Below, one piece after another: positions 43,026 to 45,355 of a stretch of DNA of 45,355 bases. Location: the NCBI GenBank assembly GCA_964547995.1, contig CAZJRB010000059.1:1-45355 (forward strand), given 5' to 3'. The notes under the pieces are model-generated. The model did no database searches and had not been told where the DNA came from. It saw only the letters and a program-made list of their open reading frames with translations. This DNA comes from CAZJRB01 sp964547995 (GTDB lineage: Bacteria > Planctomycetota > Planctomycetia > Pirellulales > Thermoguttaceae). Within the stretch, counting starts at the first letter, position 1, and every line of letters begins with the position of its first letter. The position numbers were made by a program, and so were the translations under genes.

Positions 43026-43095
43026 TACGACGGCCCTCCGAGGCCGTCGATTGCCAGCGGTTCGACACACGCGACGGCCTCGGAGGGCCATCGTA
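43026..43095. repeat. Palindromic repeat family B, copy 2
   Basis: Arms 43026-43049 and 43072-43095, 24 bases each with one mismatch, same core as copy 1 (GGCCCTCCGAGGCCGTCG), loop of 22 bases. It lies between the antitoxin start and the end of the second isomerase-like gene. Confidence 0.9.
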
Positions 43096-43116
43096 CATTG
43101 AATTCAAAACACGTCC

Positions 43117-44589
43117 TCACACCGGCGCGACCTCGATGCCGGCCAGCTCGCAGTAGTCCTTGAACAGCTTGTCGAGCTTGCCGTAGATGAACAACTGGTG
43201 GAAGCCGGCACTGTCGCGCGGGTCCTCTTTGACGTCCATTTCCAGCTCGACGGAAGTGCGGCACCCACCCGAGGGCGGCGTGTCGATGTTCGCGACCACC
43301 TTGCCGGTTCCCACGATGATGCGCTGCGGCCCCATGAACTTCATCACGGTGGCCGGCTCGCCCAGCGGCCAGATCACCTGGGGCGAAACACCCAGCGCCG
43401 ATTCGCTGTGGCTGCGAAGGATCACCGGCTCGGGATCCTTGTCGAACCCGCGGAGCTTGGTGGGCGACGAGCAGTGGGCTCCCATGAGCGTGTTGTTGAC
43501 CGTGTTCGGGCAAGGGTCCTGCATGAAACCGGGCCGGCCGGTCAGCAAGGCACACAAACGCAGCGAGATGGCCGCATTCCAATCGCACTCGCAACAGCCC
43601 ACGCTGCCCTCATCGTTGAGCTTCAGCCAGGCCATGCAGGGCGGGCACTTGATCTTCCGGCTGCCCATCAGTCCCAGGCAGTTCAGCGAGATCCCGTCGC
43701 ACTTCTCGTCGGCCATCAGCCGTTTGGCCACCACGTAGGTCCTCGCCGAGTTGAGGATATCCTGGGCGCTCGGCTCGACGATTTTTTTGGCGGTCTTAGT
43801 GAACTGGTCGGCCAGCTTCTTCATCTCGTCGGTGGTCCCGACCTTGGCCACCTCTTCCGTCCACCGGTTCAGCGGGATGTAGTGCAACGTGGTGCCGATC
43901 ACATCGAGCGGTTTATCTTCGGTCTTGGTGCCGTTGACGATCAGCAGCCGGCTGGTCTTCATGTCCCAGATGGTCTTCAGCATGTGTACTCCCCGGGCAA
44001 GCCAGTTGACGTCTTGCGTGGCGGCGACCAGTGTCTTCGGCTTGTTGCGGGTCTTCTGCAAATGGCCGGTGAACGACGTACCCATCGGGCTGAAAACGAT
44101 CGTGGGGATCTCCGGCGGCCGCTCGGCCACGAACCGGTTCGTCTCCTTCCAGCCGGAATTGAGGCACATCACGGTGACGATAACCCCGTGCGGGGGCGAC
44201 TTCTTGCACTCTTCGAGGAACGCGTTCATCGCGGCGGCGTTAGCGATCGGCTCGTTTTGCACTTGCAGATCGACGCCTTCCTTTTTGGCCGCTTCGGTCA
44301 TCACGCGGGTGTAGTCGGCCTGGTGTGCCTTGATGTCGTAGGAGGCCCCCGGCCAACCCATCCAGTACTTGTCCTTGTTGGGGTGGGTGAAGACGGCGCG
44401 GACCCGCGGCTTGGCTCCCGGCTTGGGCTCGGCGGCGGTCGCGGCCGACGACGCGAGACCGGTCAATGCCGAGTTGGCTGCCAGTGCCGAGAGCCCCACC
44501 GTGGTCATGAAATCCCGCCGGCCTATCGAACGGCAACAGCCACAATCATAACACGAGCCGGAATGTGAATGGTTATGTGTTGCTCCCAT
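43117..44589 (-). CDS. Tat-exported FucI/AraA-like protein, second paralogue
   Basis: A 490-residue protein. The n-region has CYDCGCC (Cys13, 16, 18, 19) and His residues before the twin-arginine motif GRRDFMTT (Arg24-25). The mature part (AVFTHPNKDKYWMGWPGASY; DGISLNCLGLMG; CCECDWNAAISLRLCALLTG; FMQDPCPNTVNNTLMGAHC) follows the FucI/AraA-like plan and matches the protein at 38287-39840 in layout. GAGGAG stands before the ATG. Export by Tat implies folding with a cofactor in the cytoplasm; the Cys motifs might bind metal. Confidence 0.8.
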   Translation of the reverse strand: MGATHNHSHSGSCYDCGCCRSIGRRDFMTTVGLSALAANSALTGLASSAATAAEPKPGAKPRVRAVFTHPNKDKYWMGWPGASYDIKAHQADYTRVMTEAAKKEGVDLQVQNEPIANAAAMNAFLEECKKSPPHGVIVTVMCLNSGWKETNRFVAERPPEIPTIVFSPMGTSFTGHLQKTRNKPKTLVAATQDVNWLARGVHMLKTIWDMKTSRLLIVNGTKTEDKPLDVIGTTLHYIPLNRWTEEVAKVGTTDEMKKLADQFTKTAKKIVEPSAQDILNSARTYVVAKRLMADEKCDGISLNCLGLMGSRKIKCPPCMAWLKLNDEGSVGCCECDWNAAISLRLCALLTGRPGFMQDPCPNTVNNTLMGAHCSSPTKLRGFDKDPEPVILRSHSESALGVSPQVIWPLGEPATVMKFMGPQRIIVGTGKVVANIDTPPSGGCRTSVELEMDVKEDPRDSAGFHQLFIYGKLDKLFKDYCELAGIEVAPV

Positions 44590-44723
44590 GATCGTTTCTC
44601 CTCGTTTTCTGAAGTGTCAACGGCGCGGTCCAGGCCGGTACGCCCGCTCCGTTCGAGGCGGCAACCGGACCTCCAGGGGTAATTCTCGGCAAGGCGCCGG
44701 AGAATGTCAAGCATGCCCGGAAA

Positions 44724-45293
44724 TCAGGCGGCCGGCTCATCCGGCCGTGTCGGGGGCGGTTGGGAAGTGGCAGGGGATTCCTTGCCGGCCGAAGGGCCCG
44801 TATCGGGTGATCCGGATAGCACCCACAAGGTAAGCAGCCGCCCGGCGTAGCAGACAGGAGCAATGGGAATCAGCAGAAGAAGAGAAACTCCGTTGCTCTC
44901 ATGCGACGCCATCAGGGCAATGGCAGTGCTCACTCCGGCGGCGAGCGACCCGGCTATCGCCATCGGCAAAATGACGACCAGGAAGACTCCGCGTCGCCGG
45001 GCGTCGAGAATGCCGAGCCGGGTGAGCCTCGAAGCGCCGCGAAACCAGACAATCACACACACCAGCAGCAGTGCCGGCGCACCTATCGATATTTGCCACG
45101 CGTCGCACCACTTCACCGCGCACGAAAGAAACCACAACGGCAACTGCAACAGCAACATCAACCAGAAAAGGTCGCTCAGAAAGAACTGTGGAGGACAGCG
45201 CACCTTTCCGCCCGCACGGATCACCGGTTCCAGGATGACATAGCCGAAGATTCCGCACAACGCAAAAAATACAAGCGTTAGCAAACAGCCCAT
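44724..45293 (-). CDS. Membrane protein, unknown function
   Basis: A 189-residue protein with about five membrane helices (MGCLLTLVFFALCGIFGYVI, LFWLMLLLQLPLWFLS, IGAPALLLVCVIVW, GVFLVVILPMAIAGSLAA, LLLLIPIAPVCYAG) and a Pro/Ser-rich tail. It is not recognised. It precedes the second isomerase-like gene in the same direction, 134 bases away. The 60 bases upstream are AT-rich, fitting a promoter. Confidence 0.6.
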   Translation of the reverse strand: MGCLLTLVFFALCGIFGYVILEPVIRAGGKVRCPPQFFLSDLFWLMLLLQLPLWFLSCAVKWCDAWQISIGAPALLLVCVIVWFRGASRLTRLGILDARRRGVFLVVILPMAIAGSLAAGVSTAIALMASHESNGVSLLLLIPIAPVCYAGRLLTLWVLSGSPDTGPSAGKESPATSQPPPTRPDEPAA

Positions 45294-45355
45294 GATGTGT
45301 GCTTAGTTCGAGTTTTGCACTTTTTAGGGCGATTTTGCTATTTCTGAAAATGCGG

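Overview
The window looks like a chromosomal segment of a planctomycete, probably of the Pirellula/Rhodopirellula type. The signs are several secreted sulfatases, an exported Gfo/Idh-type sugar catabolism neighbourhood, a PSP1-domain protein next to a Minf_1886-type protein, a degenerate 'DFDPY...LGIP' fragment, a YCF48 propeller fusion, Tat-exported FucI/AraA-like sugar isomerase relatives and high-GC codon use. No rRNA, tRNA or CRISPR array was found.

Left part (1-6.2 kb): a co-directional minus-strand block. It starts with a TetR regulator carrying its own palindromic operator, followed by an EF-hand sulfatase, a 3'-truncated sulfatase, a Gfo/Idh/MocA oxidoreductase, a QueG/reductive-dehalogenase-like Fe-S protein and a sulfatase that runs off the window edge. 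The last two are coupled by an ATGA overlap.

Mobile region (6.3-13.5 kb): first a 1.94-kb unit bounded by inverted ends that each carry two repeats, as IS21 elements do, with an 8-bp flanking direct repeat. It has no transposase and carries two frame-broken genes, one of them a Toprim/DUF3991-like primase fragment. Next come an unrecognised 360-aa protein, a 57-aa membrane protein, a sigma-region-4-like protein, a 54-aa protein not previously called, and a large serine recombinase, with hairpins at the gene borders. A palindrome and repeated GACAACAG boxes lie upstream of the recombinase.

Housekeeping part (13.5-22.3 kb): a LipB-like protein lacking the canonical catalytic Lys and Cys, SmpB, an ABC ATPase with a permease bearing a His-rich loop and a DUF4190/DUF3299-like partner (possibly a metal transporter), then PSP1, Minf_1886, a small membrane protein, an ECF sigma factor and a FecR-like anti-sigma protein with a 48/96-bp tandem repeat.

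Middle to right part (22.3-45.4 kb): a PadR / BioB-like radical SAM / ModA-like binding protein operon, a 1024-aa YCF48-TPR-CBM9 protein, FHA and M23 proteins, a lipoprotein, a Na+/solute symporter, a receiver-only response regulator, a PhoD-like phosphatase, an HMGL-type aldolase flanked by two copies of one palindromic repeat, two Tat-exported sugar-isomerase-like paralogues with Cys-rich signal n-regions, membrane proteins and a toxin-antitoxin pair whose MazF-like toxin is cut by a repeat. Three different families of long intergenic palindromes occur in this half.
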